Shown: piece by piece, positions 1 to 8,397 of the stretch
Position numbering within the stretch: position 1 is the stretch's first letter
How the letters are laid out: each line of letters begins with the position of its first letter
Source: Xanthomonas sp. DAR 80977
Lineage (GTDB): Bacteria > Pseudomonadota > Gammaproteobacteria > Xanthomonadales > Xanthomonadaceae
Reading direction: 5' to 3'
Assembly (NCBI RefSeq): GCF_041240605.1
Contig: NZ_CP162487.1
Location: forward strand, 3,727,001 to 3,791,000
DNA length: 64,000 nucleotides
Notes under the pieces: model-generated
What the model saw: the letters and a program-made list of their open reading frames with translations, nothing else
What the model was told of the DNA's origin: nothing
Databases searched by the model: none
Translations under genes and position numbers: made by a program

Positions 1-572
1 AGCCATTCCAGCTCGGTGTGGGTGCGGCCCGGCAGGTATTCGGTGAGCAGCGTGGCGCCGGTCATCTCCGCGCCCTTGCCCTTGCCGACGTACTCGCCGC
101 GCACCTGGTACTTCATCGGCGTGCCGTTGATGTACAGGGTATCGCCGTGGAAACCGATGCGGTCGCCGGGCAGGCCGATGACGCGCTTGATCCAGTTCTC
201 GTCCGGCTTGTGCGGCGGCTTGAACACCACCACGTCGCCGCGCTTGGGCTCGCTGGTCGGGATCACCTTCTGGTTGGTGATCGGCAGGCGGAAGCCGTAG
301 GCGAACTTGTTGACCAGGATGAAATCGCCGACCAGCAGGTTCGGCATCATCGAGCTGGACGGGATCTTGTACGGCTCGGCGATGAAGCTGCGCAGGATCA
401 GCACCACCGCCAGCACCGGGAAGAACGCCCGCGAGTAATCCACGATCACCGGCTCGGTGTCCAGCAGGCCGGCGCGCGCGGCACGGCGCCTGGCGAAGAA
501 CAGCTTGTCCAGCAACCAGACGATGCCGGTGGCGAAGGTCAGGAGCACCAGCGCGATTTCAAACCATTTCAT
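1..572 (-). CDS. lepB: Signal peptidase I (3' end outside window)
   Basis: Type I signal peptidase, which removes signal peptides from exported proteins at the periplasmic face of the inner membrane. About 190 N-terminal residues are visible, starting MKWFEIAL; the C-terminus lies beyond position 1. Two N-terminal membrane segments are visible (about residues 3-20 and 50-62). The catalytic serine motif PSSSMMPNL and the general-base lysine region WIKRVIGLPGD are both present, which is diagnostic for the S26 family. The gene follows lepA on the same strand after about 112 bases, the usual lepA-lepB arrangement. The start is the ATG nearest the first hydrophobic segment. Assignment is secure; only the end is missing. 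Confidence 0.95.
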   Translation of the reverse strand, partial: MKWFEIALVLLTFATGIVWLLDKLFFARRRAARAGLLDTEPVIVDYSRAFFPVLAVVLILRSFIAEPYKIPSSSMMPNLLVGDFILVNKFAYGFRLPITNQKVIPTSEPKRGDVVVFKPPHKPDENWIKRVIGLPGDRIGFHGDTLYINGTPMKYQVRGEYVGKGKGAEMTGATLLTEYLPGRTHTELEW

Positions 573-589
573 TCGTGTTCCTTCGGAAC

Positions 590-684
590 GGGATTTGGGA
601 TTGGGAATGTGGGGATTCGGCAGAGCGGGACATCGGCCAGGCTTGCGCGCTTGCCAATCCCCAATCGCGAATCCCCAATCCCGG
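590..684. repeat. Inverted ATTGGGGATT-type intergenic repeats between lepA and lepB
   Basis: Positions 590-620 carry runs of GGGATTGGGAAT / GGGGATTCGG. Positions 653-684 carry the opposite-strand version (CCAATCCCCAATCGCGAATCCCC). Together they can fold into an imperfect hairpin. A related run occurs at 36091-36126 between trmD and rimM. These look like dispersed intergenic repeats; no function is evident. Confidence 0.6.
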
Positions 685-2490
685 CTACTTATCCATCTGC
701 AGCACAGCCAGGAAGGCTTCCTGCGGGATCTCCACGCGGCCGACCTGCTTCATGCGCTTCTTGCCTTCCTTCTGCTTTTCCAGAAGCTTCTTCTTGCGCG
801 AAACGTCGCCACCATAACATTTGGCCAGCACGTTCTTGCGCATCGCCTTGACCGTGCTGCGCGAGATGATCTGCGAGCCGACCGCGGCCTGGATCGCCAC
901 GTCGAACATCTGCCGCGGGATCAGGTCCTTCATCTTTTCGCACAGCTCGCGGCCGCGCCGGTCGGCATGGCTGCGGTGCACGATGATCGACAGCGCATCG
1001 ACCTTGTCGCCGTTGATCAGGGTGTCCACGCGCACGAACGGGCCGGCGTCGAAGCGCAGGAAGTGGTAGTCCAGCGAGGCGTAGCCGCGCGACACCGACT
1101 TGAGCTTGTCGAAGAAATCCAGCACCACCTCGGCCATCGGCAGCTCGTAGCTGATCTGCACCTGGCTGCCCAGGTAGTTGATGCCGATCTGGCTGCCGCG
1201 CTTTTCCTCGCACAGGGTGATGATGTTGCCGACGTAGTCCGGCGGCGTGAGGATGTTGGCGCGGATGATCGGCTCGCGGATCTCCTCCACGTTGTTCAGC
1301 GGCGGCAGCTTGGACGGGTTGTCCATCGGGATCACGCTGCCGTCGGTCTTGAGCACCTCGTAGACCACGGTCGGCGCGGTCGAGATCAGGTTGAGGTTGT
1401 ACTCGCGCTCCAGCCGCTCCTGCACGATCTCCATGTGCAGCATGCCGAGGAAGCCGCAGCGGAAGCCGAAGCCCATCGCCTCGGAGCTTTCCGGCTCGAA
1501 GCGCAGCGCCGCGTCGTTGAGGCGCAGCTTGTCCAGCGCCTCGCGCAGGTCCGGGTAGTCCTCGGCATCGACCGGGAACAGGCCGGCGAACACCCGCGGC
1601 TGCATCTCCTGGAAACCGGGCAGCGCGTGCGGCGCCGGGTCGGCGGCCAGGGTCAGGGTGTCGCCGACCGGCGCGCCGTGCACGTCCTTGATCGAGGCGT
1701 TGATCCAGCCCACTTCGCCGGCGCCCAGCGCGGGCAGCTCCTTGCGCTTGGGGGTGAACACGCCGACCTTGTCGACCAGGTGGGTGCGGCCGGTGGACAT
1801 CACCAGGATCTTGCTGCCCGGCTTGATCTCGCCCTGCATCACCCGCACCAGCGAGACCACGCCCAGGTAGTTGTCGAACCACGAGTCGATGATCAGCGCC
1901 TGCAGCTTGTCGGTGTCGCGCGGCGTGGGCGGCGGGATGCGATGCACGATCGCCTCCAGCACCAGGTCCACGTTGAGCCCGGTCTTGGCGCTGACCGCCA
2001 CCGCGTCCTCGGCGTCGATGCCGATCACCGCCTCGATCTCGGCCTTGGCGCGGGCGATGTCGGCGGTGGGCAGGTCGATCTTGTTGAGCACCGGCACCAC
2101 TTCCAGGCCCTGCTCCACCGCGGTGTAGCAGTTGGCCACCGACTGCGCCTCCACGCCCTGCGCGGCGTCGACCACCAGCAGCGCGCCCTCGCAGGCGGCC
2201 AGCGAGCGGCTGACCTCGTAGGAGAAGTCGACGTGGCCGGGGGTGTCGATGAAGTTCAGCTGGTAGACCTGCCCGTCCTTGGCCGTGTACGGCAAGGACA
2301 CCGACTGGGCCTTGATGGTGATGCCGCGTTCGCGCTCGATCGGGTTGGAGTCGAGCACCTGCGCTTCCATCTCGCGCGCCTGCAGGCCGCCACAGAGCTG
2401 GATGATGCGATCGGCCAGGGTCGATTTGCCGTGGTCGACGTGGGCGATGATGGAGAAATTGCGGATGTTCCGCATCGAATCAGAGGACAT
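685..2490 (-). CDS. lepA: Elongation factor 4 (LepA), ribosomal back-translocase GTPase
   Basis: Translation GTPase that binds ribosomes and is associated with back-translocation or initiation fidelity. It has 601 residues, normal for the family. G1 motif AHVDHGKST lies at residues 15-23, G3 is DTPGH and G4 is NKID. The C-terminal half has the EF-G-like domains and the LepA-specific tail ending in a lysine-rich stretch. The start at MSSDSMRNIRNF is not backed by a clear Shine-Dalgarno; the internal MRNIRNF five codons later is an alternative. It is separated from upstream mucD by a strong terminator and probably shares a transcript with lepB. Confidence 0.97.
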   Translation of the reverse strand: MSSDSMRNIRNFSIIAHVDHGKSTLADRIIQLCGGLQAREMEAQVLDSNPIERERGITIKAQSVSLPYTAKDGQVYQLNFIDTPGHVDFSYEVSRSLAACEGALLVVDAAQGVEAQSVANCYTAVEQGLEVVPVLNKIDLPTADIARAKAEIEAVIGIDAEDAVAVSAKTGLNVDLVLEAIVHRIPPPTPRDTDKLQALIIDSWFDNYLGVVSLVRVMQGEIKPGSKILVMSTGRTHLVDKVGVFTPKRKELPALGAGEVGWINASIKDVHGAPVGDTLTLAADPAPHALPGFQEMQPRVFAGLFPVDAEDYPDLREALDKLRLNDAALRFEPESSEAMGFGFRCGFLGMLHMEIVQERLEREYNLNLISTAPTVVYEVLKTDGSVIPMDNPSKLPPLNNVEEIREPIIRANILTPPDYVGNIITLCEEKRGSQIGINYLGSQVQISYELPMAEVVLDFFDKLKSVSRGYASLDYHFLRFDAGPFVRVDTLINGDKVDALSIIVHRSHADRRGRELCEKMKDLIPRQMFDVAIQAAVGSQIISRSTVKAMRKNVLAKCYGGDVSRKKKLLEKQKEGKKRMKQVGRVEIPQEAFLAVLQMDK

Positions 2491-2632
2491 GAGGTGGGCG
2501 GCGGCCAGGACCGTCGTCAGGATAACGGGCCATTATCGCACGGTCGGGGCGATGCGGACGCCCGTGCCGCCCTGTCCCCCTGAAGCGCCAGGGACGCCGC
2601 CGCGCACGGCAAGAAAATCCAATGAAATCAAG

Positions 2633-2665
2633 GACGGCCAGCGAACCGGGGGTTCGCTGGCCGTC
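2633..2665 (-). terminator. Strong hairpin terminator downstream of mucD
   Basis: A perfect 15-bp stem (2633-2647 with 2651-2665) and a GGG loop, followed on the minus strand by a T-rich tract (TTTCATTGGATTTTCTT). It sits 27 bases after the mucD stop and ends the rpoE-rseA-mucD transcript before lepA. Confidence 0.8.
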
Positions 2666-2691
2666 GTGCGTGCACTGCCTGGCTCTACGGC

Positions 2692-4248
2692 TCAGTCGAC
2701 GCTGATCGCGATGAACTGGCTGGCCGGGCTGCCCGGCGCACGCACCAGCAGCATCACCACGTCGCCCTTCTTCGCGCCGGAGGTCAGCTTGTGGAACTGC
2801 GCCGGGCTGGACACCGGGGTGCGCCCGACCTGCAGCACGATCATGCCCGGGCGCAGCTGCGACTTGCTCGCCACCGCGCGGCTCACCTGCGCCACCTGCA
2901 CGCCCTCGTCGGCGCGCAGGCCGAGCTTCTGCCGCACCGGCGCCGGGATCTCCTCCACGCTGATGCCCAGCGCGCTGCTCTCGGCGGCCTGCGGCGCAGG
3001 CGTTGCGCCGCCGCGGCCCGGCAACTGCTGGCCCATCGCCACGCCGTCGTCGCTGAGCTCGCTCAGGGTCACGCTGATGTCGCGCGGCTTGCCGTCGCGG
3101 ATCACGGTGACCCGCGCCTTGCTGCCCGGCGGCAGCATGCCCACCAGCGGCGGCAGGTCTTCGCGCGTGTTGATCTTCTGCCCGTTGAAGGCAACGATGA
3201 AGTCGCCCGGCTCGATCCCGGCCTTGGCCGCGCCGCTGCCCGGCTGCACGCCGTTGACCAGCGCGCCGCGCGTGTCGGCCAGGCCCAGGCCCTTGGCCTC
3301 GACGTCGCTGATGTTCGGCTGCATGGTCACCCCGAGCATGCCGCGGCTGACCTTGCCGGTCTTCTTGATCTGCTCGACCGCGCTCATCGCCAGGTCGATC
3401 GGGATCGCGAAGCTGATGCCCATGTAGCCGCCGGAGGCGGAGAAGATCTGCGAGTTGATGCCGACCACCTCGCCGCGGGTATTGAGCAGCGGGCCGCCGG
3501 AATTGCCCTGGTTGATCGCCACGTCGGTCTGGATGAACGGCACGTAGCGCTGGTCGGCGTACGGGTTGCTGCGCCCGGTGGCGCTGACGATGCCGGCGGT
3601 GACCGAGTGGTCGAGGCCGAACGGCGAGCCGATCGCGACCACCCACTGCCCGGGCTTGAGCGTGTTGGAGTCGCCCACGCGCACCGTCGGCAGGTTCCTG
3701 CCGTCGATCTTCAGCAGCGCCACGTCGTACTGCTGGTCGCTGCCGACCACCTTGGCGGTGAACTCGCGGCGATCGGTCAGCTTGACCTTGACCTCGCTGG
3801 CGCCATCGACCACGTGGTGGTTGGTCAGCACGTAGCCGTCCGGCGAGATGATGAAGCCCGAGCCCATCGAACGCCCGCCGGGGGTGGCGTCGTCCTCGTC
3901 CGGCCCCTGCTGGCCGGGCGTGCCCGGCTGGCCCGGCATGCCGTCCGGCCCGAAGAAGCGGCGGAAGAATTCGGGGATCTGCGCATCGTCGGGCATGCCG
4001 CCGGCGCCGCTGCGCGTGGCCGCGACCTTGCGGCTGATGGTGGTCTCGACGTTGACCACGCCCGGCCCGACCTGTTCGACCAGGTTGGTGAAATCGGGCA
4101 GGCCGGCGACCAGCTGCGGCGCGGGCGCCGCACGCGCGGCCGGCGCCACGGCGGCGGGCGCGGCCGACTCGGGCTGCTGCGCGCAGGCGGCCAGCGGCAG
4201 GGTCAGGGCCAACACGCCCAGCAGATGGTTGCGGATACGGTGAGTCAT
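2692..4248 (-). CDS. mucD: Do/DegP-family periplasmic serine protease MucD
   Basis: Envelope protease/chaperone that degrades misfolded periplasmic proteins and moderates the sigma-E response. It has 518 residues. Hydrophobic signal segment at residues 8-21, ending LAAC, which fits a lipobox, so the protein may be lipid-anchored. Trypsin-like domain with the expected triad: His145 (TNHHVVDG), Asp175 (YDVALLK), Ser250 (QGNSGGP). Two PDZ domains follow (roughly 295-385 and 415-510). A glycine/proline/acidic loop near 100-122 corresponds to the LA loop. The start MTHRIRNHLL is placed immediately before the signal segment. Third gene after rpoE and rseA, about 100 bases downstream of rseA, as in other gammaproteobacteria. 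Confidence 0.95.
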   Translation of the reverse strand: MTHRIRNHLLGVLALTLPLAACAQQPESAAPAAVAPAARAAPAPQLVAGLPDFTNLVEQVGPGVVNVETTISRKVAATRSGAGGMPDDAQIPEFFRRFFGPDGMPGQPGTPGQQGPDEDDATPGGRSMGSGFIISPDGYVLTNHHVVDGASEVKVKLTDRREFTAKVVGSDQQYDVALLKIDGRNLPTVRVGDSNTLKPGQWVVAIGSPFGLDHSVTAGIVSATGRSNPYADQRYVPFIQTDVAINQGNSGGPLLNTRGEVVGINSQIFSASGGYMGISFAIPIDLAMSAVEQIKKTGKVSRGMLGVTMQPNISDVEAKGLGLADTRGALVNGVQPGSGAAKAGIEPGDFIVAFNGQKINTREDLPPLVGMLPPGSKARVTVIRDGKPRDISVTLSELSDDGVAMGQQLPGRGGATPAPQAAESSALGISVEEIPAPVRQKLGLRADEGVQVAQVSRAVASKSQLRPGMIVLQVGRTPVSSPAQFHKLTSGAKKGDVVMLLVRAPGSPASQFIAISVD

Positions 4249-4349
4249 CGGACGCGAGCCTCCGGTTCGGGAAAAGGGAAGGAAAACAGGGGCAGTGCCG
4301 CGGGCACCGCGCGCCGGAACGAAGCGCGGGCTTCGGCCGACGCCTGGGT

Positions 4350-5315
4350 TCAAGGCTGCTGCGGCAACGGCGCGGACGCCGCGTCGGCCGGCAACCGCGG
4401 CTCGAACGGATAGAACGCCGCCGACGCGCCCTGGCGCGGGAAACTGGCGGTGAACTCGCTGCCGGACGCGGCCGGCGCCAGCGCCGAGCGCGGCCATGGC
4501 CGTGCCTGCAGCGGTGCGGCCTGGTGCGCGAACGGATCGCCGACGTGTTGTTGCTGCTGTGCGACCACCGGCCCCGCCGCCGTCGGCGCGAGCGGCAATG
4601 CAGGCGTCGGCCGCGATGGCGTGGCCGCGGCGATCGCGCGCGCCGGTTCGGCAGCACGCGCGGCGCTGCTGCGCGCGGCCTGCTGGGTACGGGTCGCGCC
4701 GCGCCGGGCGGCGGCGTCCTGGCGACGGTTCGCGGCGATGGCCACCGCCGGCGCCGCGGCGACCGCCGCGCCGAGATCGCCCTGCGGATCGGCCGGCGCC
4801 GGTGCCGCCGGCACCTGCGGAACAGCGATGCGAGCCGCAGGCGCAGCAGGCGCAGGAGACGCGGAACTGGCGACCTGTGCCGGCGGCGCGATCGGCGCGG
4901 CGTCGGGCAGGCGCTCGCGGGTCATGAACAAGGCGATCGCGGCGACCGATGCCGCCAGCGCCGCGCTGCCGCCCCAGCGCCAGGAACGGCGGCTGCCGGC
5001 GGCGGCGCTGGCGCGCGCGGCGTCGGCGCGCTGCGCCTCGGCCGCCACCGCCTGGCGCACGCGCTCGCCGAAATCGGCCGGCGCCGGCATGCAGACGCGG
5101 CCGCGCAGGATGTCGCCGCACAGCTGCCAGCGCTCGTGGCAACCGGACAGCTCCTCGTCGTGCTGCAGCCGGCGCAGCACGAAGCGCGCCTCGTCGGCCG
5201 GCAGCTCGCCGTCGATCAGCGCGGACAGCTGCTGCCGGTAGTGCAGTTCGAACTTGTCCGGCGGCATGGCGCCGGGGGTCGGCTCGGGCTGGGGAATGGA
5301 CGTGCTATCGGTCAT
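4350..5315 (-). CDS. rseA: RseA-like anti-sigma-E factor
   Basis: Predicted inner-membrane anti-sigma factor that holds the adjacent RpoE inactive until proteolysis during envelope stress. It has 321 residues. The N-terminal cytoplasmic domain (about 23-95) carries the RseA pattern QLSALIDGEL...DEARFVLRRL...WQLCGDILRG. One transmembrane segment lies near residues 113-130 (GGSAALAASVAAIALF). The long periplasmic part is alanine/proline-rich and poorly conserved. Its ATG overlaps the rpoE stop by four bases, indicating translational coupling. The C-terminal half cannot be matched by eye, but the N-terminal domain plus context make the call firm. Confidence 0.9.
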   Translation of the reverse strand: MTDSTSIPQPEPTPGAMPPDKFELHYRQQLSALIDGELPADEARFVLRRLQHDEELSGCHERWQLCGDILRGRVCMPAPADFGERVRQAVAAEAQRADAARASAAAGSRRSWRWGGSAALAASVAAIALFMTRERLPDAAPIAPPAQVASSASPAPAAPAARIAVPQVPAAPAPADPQGDLGAAVAAAPAVAIAANRRQDAAARRGATRTQQAARSSAARAAEPARAIAAATPSRPTPALPLAPTAAGPVVAQQQQHVGDPFAHQAAPLQARPWPRSALAPAASGSEFTASFPRQGASAAFYPFEPRLPADAASAPLPQQP

Positions 5316-5932
5316 ACGCGGTGTCGCTCACGAGTGGCGCTGTCGGTATCCAGCAGGGGACGGAGTTCGGCGTCGATGGCTTCCCGCGCGCGGAAGATGC
5401 GCGAGCGCACCGTGCCGATCGGGCAACCCATCTTCTGCGCGATGTCCTCGTAGCTCATCCCGTCCACCTCGCGCAGAGTGATGGCGGTACGCAATTCTTC
5501 CGGCAACGCATCGACCGCCTTCATCACCGTCTGTTCCAGCTCCTGGCGCATCAGTTCGCGCTCGGGGGTGTCGGTGTCGCGCAGGCGCGTGCCGCTGTCG
5601 AATTGCTCGGCGTCGAGCACGTCGACGTCGTCGGTGGGCGGCCTGCGGTTGTGCGCAACCAGGTAGTTCTTGGCGGTGTTCACGGCGATACGGTGCAACC
5701 ATGTAGAGAACTGGGCGTCGCCGCGGAAGTTCCCCATCGCGCGGTAGGCGCGGATGAAGGTGTCCTGGGCCACGTCCTGACATTCGCTCCAGTCGGCGAT
5801 GTAGCGCCCGATCAGGCCGACGATCCGGTGTTGGTACTTGCGCACCAGCACATCGAACGCCGCGCTCTCGCCGCGCTGCACGCGCCGGACCAGTTCCAGG
5901 TCCAGCTCCTGAGGTGTTTCGACATCGGCCAT
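5312..5932 (-). CDS. rpoE: RNA polymerase extracytoplasmic sigma factor RpoE (sigma-E)
   Basis: ECF sigma factor for envelope stress. From the preferred start MADVETPQELDL it has 206 residues; an upstream ATG at 5944 would add four. Region 2 includes DVLVRKYQHRIVGLIGRYI and the DVAQDTFIRAYR core; region 4 includes PEELRTAITLREVDGMSYEDIA and GCPIGTVRSRI. The gene starts the rpoE-rseA-mucD operon, with a four-base overlap into rseA. A sigma-E-like promoter lies about 40 bases upstream, suggesting autoregulation. Confidence 0.96.
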   Translation of the reverse strand: MADVETPQELDLELVRRVQRGESAAFDVLVRKYQHRIVGLIGRYIADWSECQDVAQDTFIRAYRAMGNFRGDAQFSTWLHRIAVNTAKNYLVAHNRRPPTDDVDVLDAEQFDSGTRLRDTDTPERELMRQELEQTVMKAVDALPEELRTAITLREVDGMSYEDIAQKMGCPIGTVRSRIFRAREAIDAELRPLLDTDSATRERHRV

Positions 5933-5972
5933 AACGGGCCGCACTCCTGTCAGCCCAACCTACGTCGGACCA

Positions 5973-6000
5973 TCTGACCGCCAATTCGGAAAAAAGTTCA
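5973..6000 (-). promoter_or_regulatory. Candidate sigma-E promoter of rpoE
   Basis: On the minus strand TGAACTT (6000-5994) is followed after exactly 16 bases by TCAGA (5977-5973). This resembles the sigma-E consensus (G)GAACTT-N15/16-TCTGA/TCAAA. The -10 ends 40 bases before the rpoE ATG. Inferred from sequence only. Confidence 0.5.
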
Positions 6001-6170
6001 GCGCCCCTGCGGACCGCCGCCCCACGACGTTAACCAGCATTCCGTTAGGCTGGCGCCACGCCAGCGGTCGCGGGACCCGCGTCACTCCCCTTTGGATTGG
6101 GATTTGACGCAACGGAAACAACCTCTGGATGATAACGATCTTCTCCATACACAAGCGGATGGTCCTCCCC

Positions 6171-8234
6171 ATGCTCTCAGGCTTCGATGGGCTCCGATTC
6201 AGTCACTGGCAAGCGGATATCCGCGACGACGGCGTCGTCGTGCTCAGCCTCGACCGCCAGGACGCGCCCGTCAACGCGCTGTCGCAGGACGTGCTGCTGG
6301 AGCTGGGCGACCTGCTCGAGCGCATCGCCATCGACCCGCCCAAGGGCGTGGTGATCCGCTCGGCCAAGGCCAACGGCTTCATCGCCGGCGCGGACCTGAA
6401 GGAATTCCAGGAATTCGACCGCCGCGGCACCGTCAACGACGCGATCCGCCGCGGCCAGGCCACCTTCCAGAAACTCGCCGAACTGCCCTGCCCGACCGTG
6501 GCCGCGATCCACGGCTTCTGCATGGGCGGCGGCACCGAGATCGCGCTGGCGTGCCGCTACCGGGTCGCCTCCAGCGACGGCGCCACGCGCATCGGCCTGC
6601 CCGAGACCAAGCTCGGCATCTTCCCCGGCTGGGGCGGCAGCGCGCGCCTGCCGCGGCTGGTCGGCGCGCCGGCGGCGATGGACCTGATGCTGACCGGGCG
6701 CACCGTGTCGGCCTCGGCGGCACGGGCGATGGGCCTGGTCGACAAGGTCGCCGCGCCGGCGGTGCTGCTCGATACCGCGGTGGCGCTGGCCTTGACCGGC
6801 AGCGCGCGCCCGTTCAAGCAGCGCGCCACCGCCTGGGCCACCAACACCTGGCCGGCGCGCAAGCTGCTGGCGCCGCAGATGCGCAAGCAGGTGGCGCGCA
6901 AGGCGCGCAAGGAACACTACCCCGCGCCGTACGCGCTGATCGGCGTGTGGGAGCGCAGCGGCGGCGGCGGCATCCAGGCGCGGCTGGACGCCGAGCGCAA
7001 GGCGGTGGTCAAGCTGGCCAGCACGCCGACCGCACGCAACCTGATCCGCATCTTCTTCCTCACCGAGCGGCTCAAGGCGCTGGGCGGGAAAGACCATGGC
7101 ATCCGCCACGTGCACGTGGTCGGCGCCGGGGTGATGGGCGGCGACATCGCCGCGTGGTCGGCCTACAAGGGCTTCGAGGTGACCCTGCAGGACCGCGAGC
7201 AGCGCTTCATCGATGGCGCGCTGAGCCGCGCCGGCGAGCTGTTCGCCAAGCGGGTCAAGGACGACAGCAAGCGCCCGGCGGTGGCGGCGCGGCTGAAGGG
7301 CGACCTGGCCGGCGACGGCGTGCCGGTGGCCGACCTGGTGATCGAGGCGATCATCGAGAACCCGCAGGCCAAGCGCGAGCTGTACCAGTCGCTGGAGCCG
7401 CGCATGCAGCCCAATGCGCTGCTCAGCACCAACACCTCCTCGATCCCGCTGACCGAACTGCGCGAGCACATCCAGCGCCCGGCGCAGTTCGCCGGCCTGC
7501 ACTACTTCAACCCGGTGGCGCAGATGCCGCTGGTGGAGATCGTCTGCCACGACGGCCTGGCCGCGGACAACCAGAAGCGGCTGGCGGCGTTCTGCAAGGC
7601 GATCGACAAGCTGCCGGTGCCGGTGGCCGGCACCCCCGGCTTCCTGGTCAACCGGGTGCTGTTCCCGTACCTGCTGGAAGCGGCCACCGCCTACGCCGAG
7701 GGCATCCCCGGCCCGGCGCTCGACAAGGCCGCGGTGAAGTTCGGCATGCCGATGGGGCCGATCGAACTGATCGACACCGTGGGCCTGGACGTGGCCGCCG
7801 GGGTCGGCGCGGAACTGGCGCCGTTCCTGGGCCTGCCGATTCCCGCGGCGCTGCAGACGGTGGAGCCGGGCAAGCGCGGCAAGAAGGACGGCCAGGGCCT
7901 GTACGCCTGGGAGAACGGGCGGGCGAAGAAGCCGGAACTGGCCAAGGACTACCAGGCGCCGGCCGACCTGGAAGACCGCCTGATCCTGCCGCTGCTCAAC
8001 GAGGCGGTGGCCTGCCTGCACGAGGGCGTGGTCGCCGATGCCGACCTGCTCGACGCCGGGGTGATCTTCGGCACCGGCTTCGCCCCGTTCCGCGGCGGCC
8101 CGATCCAGCACATCCGCGCCGCCGGCGCCGATGCGCTGCTGGAACGGCTGCGCGCGCTGCAGGCGCGCTACGGCGAGCGCTTCGCGCCGCGCCCGGGCTG
8201 GGATGCGCCGGCGCTGCGCGAGCCGGTGGCCTGA
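6171..8234 (+). CDS. FadB/FadJ-type enoyl-CoA hydratase / 3-hydroxyacyl-CoA dehydrogenase
   Basis: Multifunctional beta-oxidation alpha subunit: hydrates enoyl-CoA, then oxidises the 3-hydroxyacyl-CoA with NAD+. About 687 residues. N-terminal crotonase domain with the oxyanion-hole segments FIAGADLKEF and GFCMGGGTEIALACR, and the catalytic-glutamate region LPETKLGIFPGWGG. A Rossmann domain starts near residue 305 (VVGAGVMGG). The HAD catalytic histidine lies in GLHYFNPVAQMPLVE, and a C-terminal HAD domain duplication ends near 680. The start is uncertain: 6171 (MLSGFDGL) fits the family; 6159 and 6129 are in-frame alternatives. No thiolase (fadA) gene is adjacent. It is divergent from rpoE and convergent with the CDF gene across a long hairpin. 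Confidence 0.9.
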   Translation: MLSGFDGLRFSHWQADIRDDGVVVLSLDRQDAPVNALSQDVLLELGDLLERIAIDPPKGVVIRSAKANGFIAGADLKEFQEFDRRGTVNDAIRRGQATFQKLAELPCPTVAAIHGFCMGGGTEIALACRYRVASSDGATRIGLPETKLGIFPGWGGSARLPRLVGAPAAMDLMLTGRTVSASAARAMGLVDKVAAPAVLLDTAVALALTGSARPFKQRATAWATNTWPARKLLAPQMRKQVARKARKEHYPAPYALIGVWERSGGGGIQARLDAERKAVVKLASTPTARNLIRIFFLTERLKALGGKDHGIRHVHVVGAGVMGGDIAAWSAYKGFEVTLQDREQRFIDGALSRAGELFAKRVKDDSKRPAVAARLKGDLAGDGVPVADLVIEAIIENPQAKRELYQSLEPRMQPNALLSTNTSSIPLTELREHIQRPAQFAGLHYFNPVAQMPLVEIVCHDGLAADNQKRLAAFCKAIDKLPVPVAGTPGFLVNRVLFPYLLEAATAYAEGIPGPALDKAAVKFGMPMGPIELIDTVGLDVAAGVGAELAPFLGLPIPAALQTVEPGKRGKKDGQGLYAWENGRAKKPELAKDYQAPADLEDRLILPLLNEAVACLHEGVVADADLLDAGVIFGTGFAPFRGGPIQHIRAAGADALLERLRALQARYGERFAPRPGWDAPALREPVA

Positions 8235-8282
8235 GTCCGGTTCGACGCGTTTTATTCCAGGTCGTTTCGGCTACCTGGACCA

Positions 8283-8352
8283 TTGTGGGAGCGACTTCAG
8301 TCGCGACGGGCTTTACCGGTAAGGCCCGTCGCGACTGAAGTCGCTCCCACAA
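8283..8352. repeat. REP-type element: perfect 29-bp inverted repeat
   Basis: The left arm 8283-8311 is the exact reverse complement of the right arm 8324-8352. The 12-base loop contains the palindrome TTACCGGTAA. The arm core (GTGGGAGCGACTTCAGTCGCGAC) is a variant of the GTAGGAGCGGCTTCAGCCGCGAC family seen at several other sites in the window. It lies between two convergent genes and could also act as a bidirectional transcript end. Confidence 0.85.
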
Positions 8353-8397
8353 GTAGCACCTTCCACCTGCCCCATTCCAGACCCGCAGCGACCCGAC

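Noticed and set aside
457..2583. Long open frame of 708 codons antisense to lepA
   Set aside because: The minus strand encodes a full EF4 with all GTPase motifs. The antisense frame is a His/Leu/Asp/Val-rich shadow typical of very GC-rich DNA.
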